NCBI RefSeq assembly: GCF_947492535.1
Contig: NZ_CANLNH010000001.1
Coordinates: 310,001-374,000 of the forward strand
Length of the DNA: 64,000 nt
Reading direction: 5' to 3'
From: an uncultured Dokdonia sp.
GTDB lineage: Bacteria; Bacteroidota; Bacteroidia; Flavobacteriales; Flavobacteriaceae
Position 1 is the stretch's first letter; every line of letters begins with the position of its first letter. Both the position numbers and the translations under genes were made by a program. The notes beneath the pieces were generated by a model, which ran no database searches, was not told the origin of the DNA, and saw only the letters and a program-made list of their open reading frames with translations. Of this stretch, positions 38,666-48,930 are shown in pieces.

Positions 38666-39190
38666 ATGTACCAGAATTATAAAAACGTAGAGTTAGTTAA
38701 ACCTAGTGGTTTAGAACTTAAAGATCGCTTAGTAGGAGTACAACGTGTTACTAAAGTGACAAAAGGAGGTAGAGCCTTTGGTTTTTCAGCAATTGTTGTA
38801 GTTGGTGATGAAAATGGAGTTGTAGGTCAAGGTTTAGGGAAGTCTAAGGAAGTTGCATCTGCAATTGCAAAAGCAGTAGAAGACGCAAAGAAAAACTTAG
38901 TTCGTATTCCTTTGAATAAAAAGACAATTCCTCATGAGCAAAAAGGTAAATATGGTGGAGCAAGAGTGTTATTAATGCCTGCCGCTGCCGGTACAGGAGT
39001 AATAGCAGGTGGTGCAATTAGAGCTGTATTAGAATCTGTAGGAATTCATGATGTATTATCTAAGAACCAAGGATCATCAAATCCTCATAATGTTGTTAAA
39101 GCTACTTTTGATGCGTTACTTCAATTAAGAAGTGCAGAAACTGTTGCAAAACAAAGAGGAATTTCGTTAGACAAAGTTTTTAAAGGATAA
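38666..39190 (+). CDS. rpsE: 30S ribosomal protein S5
   Basis: The 174-residue S5 has the dsRBD-like N-terminal domain ([20 protein letters not shown]) and the C-terminal motif [20 protein letters not shown]. It affects decoding accuracy and sits at the mRNA entry channel. It is followed by the short rpmD gene. Confidence 0.98.
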   Translation: MYQNYKNVELVKPSGLELKDRLVGVQRVTKVTKGGRAFGFSAIVVVGDENGVVGQGLGKSKEVASAIAKAVEDAKKNLVRIPLNKKTIPHEQKGKYGGARVLLMPAAAGTGVIAGGAIRAVLESVGIHDVLSKNQGSSNPHNVVKATFDALLQLRSAETVAKQRGISLDKVFKG

Positions 39191-39201
39191 ACCAAGTAGT
39201 T

Positions 39202-39381
39202 ATGGCAAAGATTAAAGTAACAAAGATTCGTAGTGCGATTAATCGCCCTGTTGATCAAAAAAGAACCCTAGAGGCTCTTGGATTAAGAAAGATGGGCCAA
39301 GTAAAGGAGCATGAGAATACTCCTAATATACTTGGTATGATAAATAAAGTAAGTCATTTGGTTTCTGTAGAAGAGGCATAA
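39202..39381 (+). CDS. rpmD: 50S ribosomal protein L30
   Basis: A 59-residue frame from ATG 39202 to TAA 39379-39381 reads MAKIKVTKIRSAINRPVDQK and then RTLEALGLRKMGQ, with NILGMINKVSHLVSVEE at the end. This is L30 in its usual place between rpsE and rplO. Confidence 0.97.
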   Translation: MAKIKVTKIRSAINRPVDQKRTLEALGLRKMGQVKEHENTPNILGMINKVSHLVSVEEA

Positions 39382-39393
39382 ATATTAGTATAG

Positions 39394-39846
39394 ATGAATT
39401 TAAGTAACTTAAAGCCTGCAAAAGGTTCAGTTAAGAAAAACGATAGCCGTAAAGGACGTGGTCAGGCAACTGGTAACGGTGGTACAGCTGGTCGTGGTCA
39501 TAAAGGAGCAAAGTCTCGTTCTGGTTATTCTAAGAAACTCGGTTTTGAAGGAGGTCAAATGCCATTACAAAGACGTGTTCCTAAGTTCGGTTTTAAAAAT
39601 GTTAATCGTAAAGAGTATGCTGGTGTTAATATAGATACGCTTCAAGAATATGTTGATGCAGGTCGTATTAAAGACGAAGTAACTCTAGATGTGTTAATAG
39701 AAAATCGCCTTGTTGGTAAAAATGACTTAGTAAAAATATTAGGTAGAGGAGAACTTAAAGCGAAGCTTAAAGTAACTGCTCACAAATTTACAGCATCAGC
39801 AAAACAAGCTGTCGAAGCTGCTGGAGGTGAAGCTGTAACTTTATAA
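39394..39846 (+). CDS. rplO: 50S ribosomal protein L15
   Basis: The 150-residue L15 starts MNLSNLKPAKGSVKKNDSRK, with the Gly-rich stretch GTAGRGHKGAKSRSG and GGQMPLQRRVPKFGF. It is a late-assembly 50S protein, directly upstream of secY. Confidence 0.97.
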   Translation: MNLSNLKPAKGSVKKNDSRKGRGQATGNGGTAGRGHKGAKSRSGYSKKLGFEGGQMPLQRRVPKFGFKNVNRKEYAGVNIDTLQEYVDAGRIKDEVTLDVLIENRLVGKNDLVKILGRGELKAKLKVTAHKFTASAKQAVEAAGGEAVTL

Positions 39847-39859
39847 TCGATATAAGAGG

Positions 39860-41212
39860 ATGAAATTTATAGATACAATAAAAAATATTTGGAAGATTGA
39901 CGAGCTTAAGAATCGCATTCTGCTTACGTTAACTCTTCTCCTCGTTTATCGTTTTGGTGCCCAGGTAGTATTGCCTGGAATTGATGCTTCACAGTTAGGT
40001 GGTTTTGCTGCTAATTTTGATGGAGGTTTAGGAGGTTTACTTAATGCATTTACTGGAGGTGCTTTTTCTAATGCATCTGTATTTGCACTTGGTATTATGC
40101 CATATATCTCAGCATCGATTGTTGTGCAATTAATGGGAATTGCTATTCCTTATTTGCAGAAACTACAAAAAGAAGGAGAGAGCGGTCGTCGTAAGATTAA
40201 TCAAATAACAAGATGGCTTACCATAGGAATTTGTTTATTACAAGCTCCTGGTTATCTTGCTGCTCTTGGAACATTAGGAGTTCCTGAATCTGCTTTTGTT
40301 TTAGGTAAGACACCTGTATTCTATATTTCATCAGTAATGATACTTGTAACTGGATGTATATTTGCAATGTGGTTAGGAGAAAAAATTACAGATAAAGGTA
40401 TAGGTAATGGTATATCACTATTAATTATGGTTGGTATTATCGCAACAATGCCTATTTCATTTGTTCAAGAATGGGTAGCACGTGTTACTGAGTCTAATGG
40501 TGGAATTATTATGATTCTAATAGAATTAGTAATATGGTTTGTAATTATATTATTATCTGTTCTTCTTGTGATGGCTGTAAGGCAAATTCCAGTCTCCTAT
40601 GCAAGAAGAACTGCTAGTGGAGCTTATGAAAAAAATGTTTTTGGAAGTCGTCAGTATATTCCTTTAAAACTTAATGCTTCAGGAGTAATGCCAATTATAT
40701 TTGCTCAGGCAATTATGTTTGTTCCAGGTTTAATAGGAGGAGCAAGTTTTCTAGAAAACACAAGTACAGGACAATGGTTACAACAAGAATTTGGAGGAAA
40801 TATATTTGGATTTTGGTATAATTTAGTATTTGGATTATTGATTATCATATTTACATATTTTTATACTGCAATTACAGTTCCTACAAATAAAATGGCTGAT
40901 GATCTAAAACGTAGTGGTGGGTTTATTGCTGGAATTCGTCCAGGAAGTGAAACTGCAGAATACTTAGATAAAATCATGTCACAAATTACATTGCCAGGAT
41001 CTATATTTTTGGCACTTATAGCAATATTCCCAGCTATAGCATTTAATGTTATAGGAATACAGCAAGGGTGGGCTCTATTCTATGGAGGTACTTCTTTGTT
41101 GATTATGGTAGGTGTAGCTATAGACACGATGCAACAAGTAAATTCATACCTGCTTAATAGACATTATGATGGTCTTATGAAATCAGGTAAAAACCGTAAA
41201 GCAGTAGCATAA
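39860..41212 (+). CDS. secY: Preprotein translocase subunit SecY
   Basis: The 450-residue membrane protein has ten hydrophobic segments and forms the SecYEG channel in the inner membrane. It shows [17 protein letters not shown] (helix 2), cytoplasmic loop residues [20 protein letters not shown], and [21 protein letters not shown]. Its stop overlaps the infA start by one base. The map gene often found between secY and infA in other phyla is absent. Confidence 0.98.
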   Translation: MKFIDTIKNIWKIDELKNRILLTLTLLLVYRFGAQVVLPGIDASQLGGFAANFDGGLGGLLNAFTGGAFSNASVFALGIMPYISASIVVQLMGIAIPYLQKLQKEGESGRRKINQITRWLTIGICLLQAPGYLAALGTLGVPESAFVLGKTPVFYISSVMILVTGCIFAMWLGEKITDKGIGNGISLLIMVGIIATMPISFVQEWVARVTESNGGIIMILIELVIWFVIILLSVLLVMAVRQIPVSYARRTASGAYEKNVFGSRQYIPLKLNASGVMPIIFAQAIMFVPGLIGGASFLENTSTGQWLQQEFGGNIFGFWYNLVFGLLIIIFTYFYTAITVPTNKMADDLKRSGGFIAGIRPGSETAEYLDKIMSQITLPGSIFLALIAIFPAIAFNVIGIQQGWALFYGGTSLLIMVGVAIDTMQQVNSYLLNRHYDGLMKSGKNRKAVA

Positions 41213-41427
41213 TGGCAAAACAAGCAGCTATAGAACAAGACGGGTCAATTATAGAAGCATTGTCTAATGCAATGTTTAGAGTTGAATTAGAAAATGGCCA
41301 CGTAGTGACTGCGCACATATCAGGTAAGATGCGTATGCACTATATTAAATTATTACCTGGAGATAAAGTAAAATTAGAAATGAGTCCTTATGATTTATCA
41401 AAGGCTCGTATAACATACCGTTACTAA
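41212..41427 (+). CDS. infA: Translation initiation factor IF-1
   Basis: The 71-residue OB-fold protein starts [20 protein letters not shown] and has [20 protein letters not shown] and [20 protein letters not shown]. It occupies the 30S A site during initiation. Coupled to secY by a one-base overlap. Confidence 0.98.
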   Translation: MAKQAAIEQDGSIIEALSNAMFRVELENGHVVTAHISGKMRMHYIKLLPGDKVKLEMSPYDLSKARITYRY

Positions 41428-41445
41428 CGGGAAAACAAGCTTGAT

Positions 41446-41562
41446 ATGAAAGTAAGAGCGTCTATTAAAAAAAGAAGTGCCGATTGCAAGATTGTACGTC
41501 GCAAGGGCAGATTATACGTAATTAATAAAAAGAACCCTAGGTTTAAACAAAGACAAGGTTAA
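41446..41562 (+). CDS. rpmJ: 50S ribosomal protein L36
   Basis: A 38-residue frame reads [20 protein letters not shown] and ends with [12 protein letters not shown]. Only one of the four zinc ligands (Cys14) of the zinc-binding L36 type is present, so this is a zinc-free form. It sits between infA and rpsM as usual. Confidence 0.97.
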   Translation: MKVRASIKKRSADCKIVRRKGRLYVINKKNPRFKQRQG

Positions 41563-41567
41563 GAATT

Positions 41568-41942
41568 ATGGCTAGAATTGCAGGGATAGATATCCCAAAA
41601 CATAAGAGAGGTGTAATTGCACTAACATACATCTTTGGAATTGGTAGAAGTAGAGCTCAAGAAATTTTAGCTACTGCTAATGTATCAGAAGATAAAAAGG
41701 TATCTGATTGGGATGATGACGAGATTGGTCGAATTCGTGATGCAGTAGGTAGCTATACTATCGAAGGAGAATTACGTAGCGAAGTTTCATTAAACATCAA
41801 GCGTTTAATGGATATCGGATGTTACAGAGGTATTCGTCATCGTACAGGACTTCCTTTAAGAGGTCAGCGTACTAAGAATAACTCTCGTACAAGAAAAGGT
41901 AAGCGTAAAACTGTTGCAAACAAGAAAAAAGCAACTAAATAA
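41568..41942 (+). CDS. rpsM: 30S ribosomal protein S13
   Basis: The 124-residue S13 starts [20 protein letters not shown] and has [20 protein letters not shown] before a Lys-rich tail that reaches the P-site tRNA. First gene of the alpha-operon part. Confidence 0.98.
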   Translation: MARIAGIDIPKHKRGVIALTYIFGIGRSRAQEILATANVSEDKKVSDWDDDEIGRIRDAVGSYTIEGELRSEVSLNIKRLMDIGCYRGIRHRTGLPLRGQRTKNNSRTRKGKRKTVANKKKATK

Positions 41943-41954
41943 TAACTTGTAGTA

Positions 41955-42338
41955 ATGGCAAAGCAAAGTACAAAAAAACGTAAAGTTGTTGTAGAGTCTG
42001 TAGGTGAAGCACACATCTCAGCTTCTTTTAATAATTTGATTATTTCATTAACAAATAAAAAAGGAGATGTGATATCTTGGTCATCTGCTGGTAAAATGGG
42101 TTTTAGAGGTTCTAAGAAGAATACTCCATATGCGGCTCAAACGGCGGCAGAAGACTGCGCAAAAGTTGCTCACGAAGCAGGTTTACGTAAAGTAAAAGTA
42201 TATGTGAAAGGACCAGGTAATGGACGTGAGTCTGCTATCAGATCTATTCATAATAGTGGTATTGAAGTTACAGAAATTATAGATGTAACTCCAGCACCAC
42301 ATAATGGGTGTCGTCCTCCTAAAAGACGTCGCGTTTAA
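41955..42338 (+). CDS. rpsK: 30S ribosomal protein S11
   Basis: The 127-residue S11 has [34 protein letters not shown] and the ending [13 protein letters not shown]-like (here [14 protein letters not shown]). It forms the 30S platform with S18 and S6. An 81-bp spacer with a structured leader follows. Confidence 0.98.
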   Translation: MAKQSTKKRKVVVESVGEAHISASFNNLIISLTNKKGDVISWSSAGKMGFRGSKKNTPYAAQTAAEDCAKVAHEAGLRKVKVYVKGPGNGRESAIRSIHNSGIEVTEIIDVTPAPHNGCRPPKRRRV

Positions 42339-42355
42339 TTTTAATTTAATATCTA

Positions 42356-42403
42356 GAGGGATATATGGTTTGCGAAGGATTGACCTTAATTCCTAACCCC
42401 CTC
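42356..42403 (+). promoter_or_regulatory. Structured leader before rpsD
   Basis: Three stacked helices can form: GAGGG (42356-42360) with CCCTC (42399-42403), GGTT (42367-42370) with AACC (42395-42398), and AGGA (42376-42379) with TCCT (42391-42394). All bulges are on the 5' side (ATATAT, TGCGA). It ends 16 bp before the rpsD start, where an S4 autoregulatory site would be expected. Confidence 0.55.
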
Positions 42404-42419
42404 AAAAAACAAATTTTTA

Positions 42420-43025
42420 ATGGCAAGATATACTGGTCCTAAGACTAAAATTGCTCGTAAGTTTAGTGAAGCAATTTATGGAGAAGATAAATCTTTTGAA
42501 AAAAGAAATTATCCTCCTGGACAGCACGGAAACAACAGAAGAAGAGGAAAGAAATCTGAGTACGCTGTTCAATTACAAGAAAAACAAAAAGCTAAGTATA
42601 CGTATGGTATATTAGAGCGCCAATTTAGAAACCTATATGCAAAAGCAAATAGATCTAACGGAATCACAGGTGAAGTTTTACTTCAACTTTGTGAGCAACG
42701 TTTAGATAATGTTGTTTTTAGAATGGGGGTTTCTCCATCTAGAAATGGAGCTCGTCAATTAGTTTCTCACCGTCACATTACAGTAAATGGTAGTATCGTA
42801 AATATACCATCTTACCAAGTAAAGCCTGGTGATGTTATCGCTGTTCGCGAAAAATCAAAATCATTAGAAGTTATCACAAACTCATTGTCTAATGCAAGTC
42901 ATGTGTATGAGTGGATATCATGGAATAATGATAAAAAAGAAGGTACTTTTGTAGCTGTTCCTCAGCGTCTTCAAATACCTGAAAATATCAATGAACAATT
43001 CATCGTCGAATTGTACTCTAAGTAA
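42420..43025 (+). CDS. rpsD: 30S ribosomal protein S4
   Basis: The 201-residue S4 starts [20 protein letters not shown] and has the S4 RNA-binding domain [20 protein letters not shown]. It has no zinc-binding cysteine cluster at the N-terminus. S4 starts 30S assembly and in several bacteria represses its own mRNA. The leader just upstream is a candidate target. Confidence 0.98.
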   Translation: MARYTGPKTKIARKFSEAIYGEDKSFEKRNYPPGQHGNNRRRGKKSEYAVQLQEKQKAKYTYGILERQFRNLYAKANRSNGITGEVLLQLCEQRLDNVVFRMGVSPSRNGARQLVSHRHITVNGSIVNIPSYQVKPGDVIAVREKSKSLEVITNSLSNASHVYEWISWNNDKKEGTFVAVPQRLQIPENINEQFIVELYSK

Positions 43026-43051
43026 AATTAACTAAAGCTAGAAAACACGAT

Positions 43052-44044
43052 ATGGCAATATTAAATTTCCAAAAGCCTGATAAAGTCATTATGATTGACT
43101 CTACTGATTTTGAAGGTAAGTTTGAGTTTAGACCTCTAGAACCTGGTTATGGTTTAACCGTAGGAAACGCTTTAAGACGTGTATTACTTTCTTCTTTAGA
43201 AGGTTTTGCAATCACTTCTGTACGTATAGAAGGCGTAGATCATGAGTTTTCTACAATCGCTGGAGTAGTTGAAGATGTTACTGAGATTATTCTTAATTTA
43301 AAACAAGTACGTTTTAAAAGACAAATTGAAGAAATAGATAATGAGACTGTTACTATTTCTCTTTCTGGAATTGATCAGCTTACTGCTGGAGATTTTCAGA
43401 AGTTTATTTCAGGTTTTCAGGTACTTAATCCAGACCTTGTTATTGCAAATATGGATAAGAAAGTCTCTATCAATATGGAAATTACCATAGAGAAAGGTAG
43501 AGGATATGTTCCGGCAGAAGAAAACAAAAAATCAAATGCACCTTTAGGTACAATATTTACAGATTCTATTTATACACCAATTAGAAATGTAAAGTATAGT
43601 ATAGAAAATTACCGTGTAGAACAAAAAACAGATTATGAGAAATTAATCTTTGAAATTATTACAGACGGTTCTATTCATCCAAAAGAAGCACTTACTGAAG
43701 CTGCAAAAACACTTATACATCATTTCATGTTATTCTCTGATGAGCGTATCACTCTTGAAGCAGATGAGATTGCTCAAACAGAAACATATGATGAAGAGTC
43801 GCTTCACATGAGACAGTTATTAAAGACTAAACTTATAGATATGGACCTTTCGGTACGTGCTCTAAACTGTCTTAAAGCTGCAGAAGTTGATACATTAGGT
43901 GATCTTGTTTCTTTCAATAAAAATGACCTTATGAAGTTTAGAAACTTTGGGAAAAAGTCATTGACAGAACTTGAAGAACTTGTTAATGTAAAGGGACTTA
44001 ATTTTGGTATGGATTTATCAAAATATAAATTAGATAAAGATTAA
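43052..44044 (+). CDS. rpoA: RNA polymerase alpha subunit
   Basis: The 330-residue alpha subunit has the N-terminal dimerisation domain ([40 protein letters not shown]) and a C-terminal DNA- and activator-binding domain ([36 protein letters not shown]). Length is normal. It is followed after 45 bp by rplQ, the gap containing a palindrome copy. Confidence 0.98.
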   Translation: MAILNFQKPDKVIMIDSTDFEGKFEFRPLEPGYGLTVGNALRRVLLSSLEGFAITSVRIEGVDHEFSTIAGVVEDVTEIILNLKQVRFKRQIEEIDNETVTISLSGIDQLTAGDFQKFISGFQVLNPDLVIANMDKKVSINMEITIEKGRGYVPAEENKKSNAPLGTIFTDSIYTPIRNVKYSIENYRVEQKTDYEKLIFEIITDGSIHPKEALTEAAKTLIHHFMLFSDERITLEADEIAQTETYDEESLHMRQLLKTKLIDMDLSVRALNCLKAAEVDTLGDLVSFNKNDLMKFRNFGKKSLTELEELVNVKGLNFGMDLSKYKLDKD

Positions 44045-44056
44045 TTACGATTTGTA

Positions 44057-44072
44057 CGCTTTCGCGAAAGCG
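44057..44072. repeat. Palindrome CGCTTTCGCGAAAGCG (copy 7)
   Basis: A full copy in the 45-bp gap between rpoA and rplQ, inside an operon of essential genes, so it cannot be a strong terminator here. Immediate flanks are not complementary. Confidence 0.94.
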
Positions 44073-44089
44073 AATAAAGATTAACAACA

Positions 44090-44560
44090 ATGAGACACGG
44101 AAAGAAATTTAATCACTTAGGAAGAAAAACAGCGCATAGAAAAGCAATGCTTGCAAATATGGCTTGTTCCCTGATTGAACATAAAAGAATAAATACAACA
44201 GTTGCTAAAGCAAAAGCGCTTAAGCAATTTGTAGAGCCTTTAGTAACAAAATCAAAAGAAGATACAACACACAACAGACGTATTGTATTTGCTCGTTTAC
44301 GCCAAAAAGAAGCTGTAACTGAACTTTTCAGAGAGGTAGCAGTAAAAGTTGGTGATCGTCCAGGAGGATATACTCGTATTATTAAATTAGGTAATCGTTT
44401 AGGGGATAACGCTGATATGGCAATGATAGAGCTAGTTGATTATAATGAGCTCTACAATGCTGGTAAACCTGCTAAAAAGAAATCTACTCGTCGTGGTAGA
44501 ACTAAGAAAACTGAGACAACTCCACCAGTTGTAGAAGCTACTTCTAACGAGGAAGAATAG
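44090..44560 (+). CDS. rplQ: 50S ribosomal protein L17
   Basis: The 156-residue L17 starts [20 protein letters not shown] and has the core [21 protein letters not shown] charged C-terminal extension (Lys-rich, then Glu/Thr-rich) is longer than in E. coli and common in Bacteroidota. Last gene of the superoperon, followed by a strong terminator. Confidence 0.98.
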   Translation: MRHGKKFNHLGRKTAHRKAMLANMACSLIEHKRINTTVAKAKALKQFVEPLVTKSKEDTTHNRRIVFARLRQKEAVTELFREVAVKVGDRPGGYTRIIKLGNRLGDNADMAMIELVDYNELYNAGKPAKKKSTRRGRTKKTETTPPVVEATSNEEE

Positions 44561-44596
44561 ATCGGTAAACCTGTTACAAAAAGGTTAAATAGTATC

Positions 44597-44627
44597 GGGA
44601 TTTACCGCAAGGTGAATCCCTTTTTTT
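44597..44627 (+). terminator. Terminator of the ribosomal superoperon
   Basis: GGGATTTACC and GGTGAATCCC form a 10-bp stem with one wobble pair, closed by a GCAA (GNRA) tetraloop and followed by seven T. Confidence 0.95.
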
Positions 44628-44645
44628 ATTTTTACACCGTTAAGT

Positions 44646-44653
44646 TAAATTTG
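44646..44653 (+). promoter_or_regulatory. Candidate -7 element for the 44703 gene
   Basis: TAAATTTG fits TAnnTTTG and lies just after the rplQ terminator, 49 bp before the gene. No clear TTG is found at -33. Confidence 0.4.
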
Positions 44654-44702
44654 GCAGACTATTTGACTGAGATAAAATATAATTTAGAAATATAATAAAA
44701 CT

Positions 44703-45407
44703 ATGAAAAAATTAATGATTGTTTTAGTATCCTTTACACTTACAATGGGATACGGATATGCGCAAGCAGTCGATGCAAATAATAATGCATTAAATGCGCT
44801 TGCCACATATGGACCTGATGGTGCTAATATAGGAGCATCTAGTATTGTACGTAATCCACCAAGACCTATAGACGGAACTGTATATCTATTTGATACATGG
44901 AATAACAATGCTATTGCTGTTACTACTGATGAAAAACCAATTAGAATTAATAGTACTATTAATTTTAATGCAAAGCGTAATGCATTTGAAGCTAAAACTG
45001 AAGATAAAGAAGTTATTTTTACTTTTGACTTTACAAATATTGATAGGTTTGTAGTTAATAACAGAATCTTTAAGAATATTTATTCTCCAGTAGATGGAAG
45101 TTATAGAGTATTTGAAGTTATTGCAGAAACTAATGACTTTGAAATTTATAAAGATTATAAGATTGATATAAGAGAAGGTAATCCAAATCCATTACTAGCT
45201 CGTGCAAATGATAAGTATATCATGAAAGATAGTTATTATGTTAAAAAAGGGAAGTCTTTTAAAAAGCTTAGACTTAAAAAATCTGATATTCTTAAAGCAG
45301 CAGGATCTAAATCTTCAGTAGTTGAACAATATGCTAAGGATAACAACCTCAACTTTAAAAATGAAAGGGATTTACGAAAGATCGTTAGTTATTACACAAC
45401 TTTATAA
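44703..45407 (+). CDS. Secreted hypothetical protein, paralogue of the 19060 gene
   Basis: The 234-residue protein has a signal peptide (MKKLMIVLVSFTLTMGYGYAQA). A DGTVYLFDTWNNNAIAVTTD stretch is followed by a domain with FKNIYSPVDGSYRVFEVIAE and KKLRLKKSDILKAAGSKSSV. The last 130 residues align by eye with the secreted protein at 19060-19821. No catalytic motif is apparent. It is transcribed alone between two terminators, with its own promoter-like element. Function unknown; periplasmic or surface location is likely. Confidence 0.72.
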   Translation: MKKLMIVLVSFTLTMGYGYAQAVDANNNALNALATYGPDGANIGASSIVRNPPRPIDGTVYLFDTWNNNAIAVTTDEKPIRINSTINFNAKRNAFEAKTEDKEVIFTFDFTNIDRFVVNNRIFKNIYSPVDGSYRVFEVIAETNDFEIYKDYKIDIREGNPNPLLARANDKYIMKDSYYVKKGKSFKKLRLKKSDILKAAGSKSSVVEQYAKDNNLNFKNERDLRKIVSYYTTL

Positions 45408-45428
45408 TAGATATTAACATTTTAAAAG

Positions 45429-45457
45429 AGAGCTTTGATAAAAAGCTCTTTTTTTTT
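45429..45457 (+). terminator. Terminator of the 44703 gene
   Basis: An AGAGCTTT / AAAGCTCT stem with a 5-base loop is followed by a long T-run, 21 bp after the stop codon. Confidence 0.9.
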
Positions 45458-45481
45458 GCCTTAGTATTTTAAGCTATATAA

Positions 45482-45489
45482 TATATTTG
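45482..45489 (+). promoter_or_regulatory. Candidate -7 element for carA
   Basis: TATATTTG matches TAnnTTTG, 16 bp before the start codon. The nearest TTG (45456-45458) is 23 bp upstream, longer than the usual 19. Confidence 0.45.
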
Positions 45490-45505
45490 CACAAATTATA
45501 ATCAT

Positions 45506-46618
45506 ATGAAATATCAGTCTCGACGTCCAGCACTTATTTTACTTGCAGATGGAACCATTTTTCACGGAAAATCTGTTGGTGATGTAGAAGGTACATCTTT
45601 TGGGGAAGTTTGCTTTAATACTGGAATGACAGGGTATCAAGAGATTTTTACCGATCCTTCTTATTTTGGCCAGCTTATGGTAACTACAAATGCGCATATA
45701 GGAAACTATGGAGCTACTAATGAAGAAACAGAATCTGACGGCGTTAAAATATCTGGTCTTATATGTAGAAACTTTAGTTACACATATTCGAGACAAGATG
45801 CGCAAGAATCACTTGAAGAGTTCTTGTCCTCAAATAATCTTTTTGCAATATCTGATGTAGATACAAGAGCATTGGTAGCATATATAAGAGATAATGGGGC
45901 TATGAATGCAGTGATATCTACAGATGTAGATAATATAGATGCATTAAAAGTTAAACTTTCCGAAGTGCCAAGTATGAATGGATTGGAACTAGCTTCCAAA
46001 GTTTCTACAAAAGAACCATACTATTTTGGAGATGAAAAATCTGAAATTAAAATAGCAGCGTTAGATATAGGAATTAAGCGTAACATTTTACGTAATTTTT
46101 CAAAAAGAGGGGCTTATATAAAAGTATTTCCATACAACACTTCGTATGAAGAGATGAAAGAGTGGAATGCAGATGGTTATTTTTTATCCAATGGGCCAGG
46201 AGATCCAGAACCATTAGATAATGCGATTCAAGTTGCAAAAGATATTATTGAAAAAGATCAACCATTATTTGGAATATGTTTAGGTCATCAAGTAATTGCA
46301 CTTGCAAATGGTATTTCTACGTATAAAATGCACAATGGACATAGAGGTATAAATCACCCGATTAAAAACTTACTTACGGGTAAAGGGGAGATTACGTCTC
46401 AAAACCATGGGTTTGCGATCAATAGAGAAGAAACAGAAGCAAATAAGAATGTAGAAATTACACACGTACATCTTAATGATCATACTGTTGCAGGAATTAG
46501 AATTAAAGATAAAAACTGTTTCTCTGTACAATATCATCCAGAAGCTAGTCCTGGACCTAATGATGCTACTTATCTTTTTGATCAGTTTATAGAGAATATT
46601 AAAGGAGTTAAGGCGTAA
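45506..46618 (+). CDS. carA: Carbamoyl-phosphate synthase small subunit
   Basis: The 370-residue glutaminase subunit releases ammonia from glutamine for CarB to make carbamoyl phosphate for pyrimidine and arginine synthesis. It has the N-terminal CPSase domain (ALILLADGTIFHGKSVGDVE, FNTGMTGYQEIFTDPSYFGQ) and a class I amidotransferase domain with the nucleophile in FGICLGHQVIALANG and the His/Glu in VQYHPEASPGP. The region SNGPGDPEPLDNAI is standard. carB is not next to it in this window. It may be cotranscribed with eno, 124 bp downstream. Confidence 0.97.
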   Translation: MKYQSRRPALILLADGTIFHGKSVGDVEGTSFGEVCFNTGMTGYQEIFTDPSYFGQLMVTTNAHIGNYGATNEETESDGVKISGLICRNFSYTYSRQDAQESLEEFLSSNNLFAISDVDTRALVAYIRDNGAMNAVISTDVDNIDALKVKLSEVPSMNGLELASKVSTKEPYYFGDEKSEIKIAALDIGIKRNILRNFSKRGAYIKVFPYNTSYEEMKEWNADGYFLSNGPGDPEPLDNAIQVAKDIIEKDQPLFGICLGHQVIALANGISTYKMHNGHRGINHPIKNLLTGKGEITSQNHGFAINREETEANKNVEITHVHLNDHTVAGIRIKDKNCFSVQYHPEASPGPNDATYLFDQFIENIKGVKA

Positions 46619-46653
46619 AATTATAGAAATATAAATTAAGTTTTTAGATGCTA

Positions 46654-46666
46654 GTTTTGCGAAAAC
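46654..46666. repeat. Possible decayed palindrome copy
   Basis: GTTTTGCGAAAAC in the carA-eno gap resembles the family. The GT/AC ends stay complementary in place of GC/GC. Weak support. Confidence 0.35.
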
Positions 46667-46696
46667 GTTATCGCGACTATTTATCAATTTTTCAGG

Positions 46697-46723
46697 TTGT
46701 GAAGATGACAAATTGTATCTTTC
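46697..46723 (+). promoter_or_regulatory. Weak candidate promoter for eno
   Basis: TTG (46697-46699), a 16-bp spacer and TATCTTTC, a 7-of-8 match to TAnnTTTG, lie 20 bp before eno. The short spacer makes this uncertain. Confidence 0.3.
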
Positions 46724-46736
46724 AACCATCAAATAA

Positions 46737-48032
<1,296 letters not shown>

Positions 48033-48058
48033 TAGCTTCTGTATAAGAATGTAATATA

Positions 48059-48081
48059 GCCTCCTTTCTGGAGGCTTTTTT
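48059..48081 (+). terminator. Terminator of eno
   Basis: GCCTCC / GGAGGC stem with a TTTCT loop, followed by a T-run, 27 bp after the eno stop codon. Confidence 0.93.
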
Positions 48082-48354
48082 ATGTAAAAATATCGACAAA
48101 AAACATATTTAATAGATAAAATACTGAGTTTTTGATTGCTTGATTTGCCTAATTGTGTTTTATTTTATAACAAATTGAAAATAAAATAATAATTAATTGA
48201 CTGATTATTAGTAATTTGATTTTAAAATTAACACATGTAAGAATTATCTTTCTTTTTATTTTTGCTGCTTATTTACTTTTTATATACTTTTAACATCCAA
48301 ATCTATTAGAACTTAAAAGATATCCTACTTAATTTGATGTAACTATCGATTATT

Positions 48355-48386
48355 TTGAAGTTATAACAAACCTAACTTTATCTTTT
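48355..48386 (+). promoter_or_regulatory. Candidate promoter for a small RNA
   Basis: TTG (48355-48357), a 21-bp spacer and TATCTTTT lie just ahead of the first tandem hairpin. If used, transcription would start near 48393. Confidence 0.3.
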
Positions 48387-48392
48387 AAATTC

Positions 48393-48498
48393 TTAGCCCA
48401 ATGATTGTGTTGCACGTTAGTGAATAAACAAGCAAAATGATTTTAAGTTGGGTAAAGAGCGGGAGATGAAGCTTCAATGCTGAGTAACTCGCTCTTTT
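48393..48498 (+). ncRNA. Candidate small RNA ending in hairpin 1
   Basis: The stretch ends with AAAGAGCG (48454-48461) pairing with CGCTCTTT (48490-48497), followed by T. Inside the loop lies a GAAGCTTC palindrome (48468-48475). The 5' end is inferred from a weak promoter match, and no family is recognised. Confidence 0.3.
48445..48460 (+). repeat. Motif AAGTTGGGTAAAGAGC, first copy
   Basis: A 16-base motif that forms the left arm of the first hairpin. It recurs exactly at 48544-48559, 99 bp away. Confidence 0.85.
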
Positions 48499-48543
48499 TA
48501 AGAATTATTTTTTGGTATATAAAAACACCAAAATTTAGGTTTG

Positions 48544-48559
48544 AAGTTGGGTAAAGAGC
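48544..48559 (+). repeat. Motif AAGTTGGGTAAAGAGC, second copy
   Basis: An exact repeat of 48445-48460, again forming the left arm of a hairpin. Confidence 0.85.
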
Positions 48560-48587
48560 TTATGCTATGGTATAAGCTCTTTTTTAT
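48553..48587 (+). terminator. Terminator-like hairpin 2 of the tandem pair
   Basis: AAAGAGCTTAT (48553-48563) and ATAAGCTCTTT (48572-48582) form a perfect 11-bp stem with an 8-base loop, followed by more T. Confidence 0.75.
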
Positions 48588-48671
48588 TTGATACACTTGC
48601 CGAGTCTATAGGGAAAAATTGGTGGTAAAATGCGTGTATTATTTACCTTACTTTACATAGGGATAGATGTT

Positions 48672-48697
48672 GAGTATGCTTTCGCGAAAGCGTATTT
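48672..48697. repeat. Palindrome copy 8 with wobble-extended arms
   Basis: The core GCTTTCGCGAAAGC (48678-48691) is flanked by GAGTAT and GTATTT. As plus-strand RNA these pair completely if G-U pairs are allowed, giving an 11-pair stem around CGCG. Confidence 0.9.
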
Positions 48698-48930
48698 AAA
48701 ACTACACCATCTTTAGACTATTTGCGTAAGAACTGTTCTTCATCTATTGATATTATTGGGCTGGATACTAGTTTTTAGTGTAAATATTACATAAGATTTG
48801 GATTAAATTTTAATTTAAGTTTTTTTTAAGTGCTTTACTGTATGGAAATATGAAAAAAACCGACTGTTTTTTTGTAAATTAGCAATCCTTCTAAAAAAAG
48901 GAATAATCACCTTAAATTTTTCAAAAAAGC

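Larger units (their letters stand above)
48033..48930. other. 898-bp intergenic region with tandem hairpins
   Basis: The gap between eno and gltA holds the eno terminator (48059-48081), an AT-rich stretch without ORFs of coding character, two tandem terminator-like hairpins headed by the same 16-base motif, a wobble-extended palindrome copy (48672-48697) and a TAAATTAG element at 48875-48882 that could serve gltA. Confidence 0.7.

Noticed and set aside
48438-48470. A ten-codon frame (MILSWVKSGR) before the first tandem hairpin, possibly a leader peptide
   Set aside because: No run of a single amino acid codon and no biosynthetic gene behind it, so attenuation by a leader peptide is not supported.
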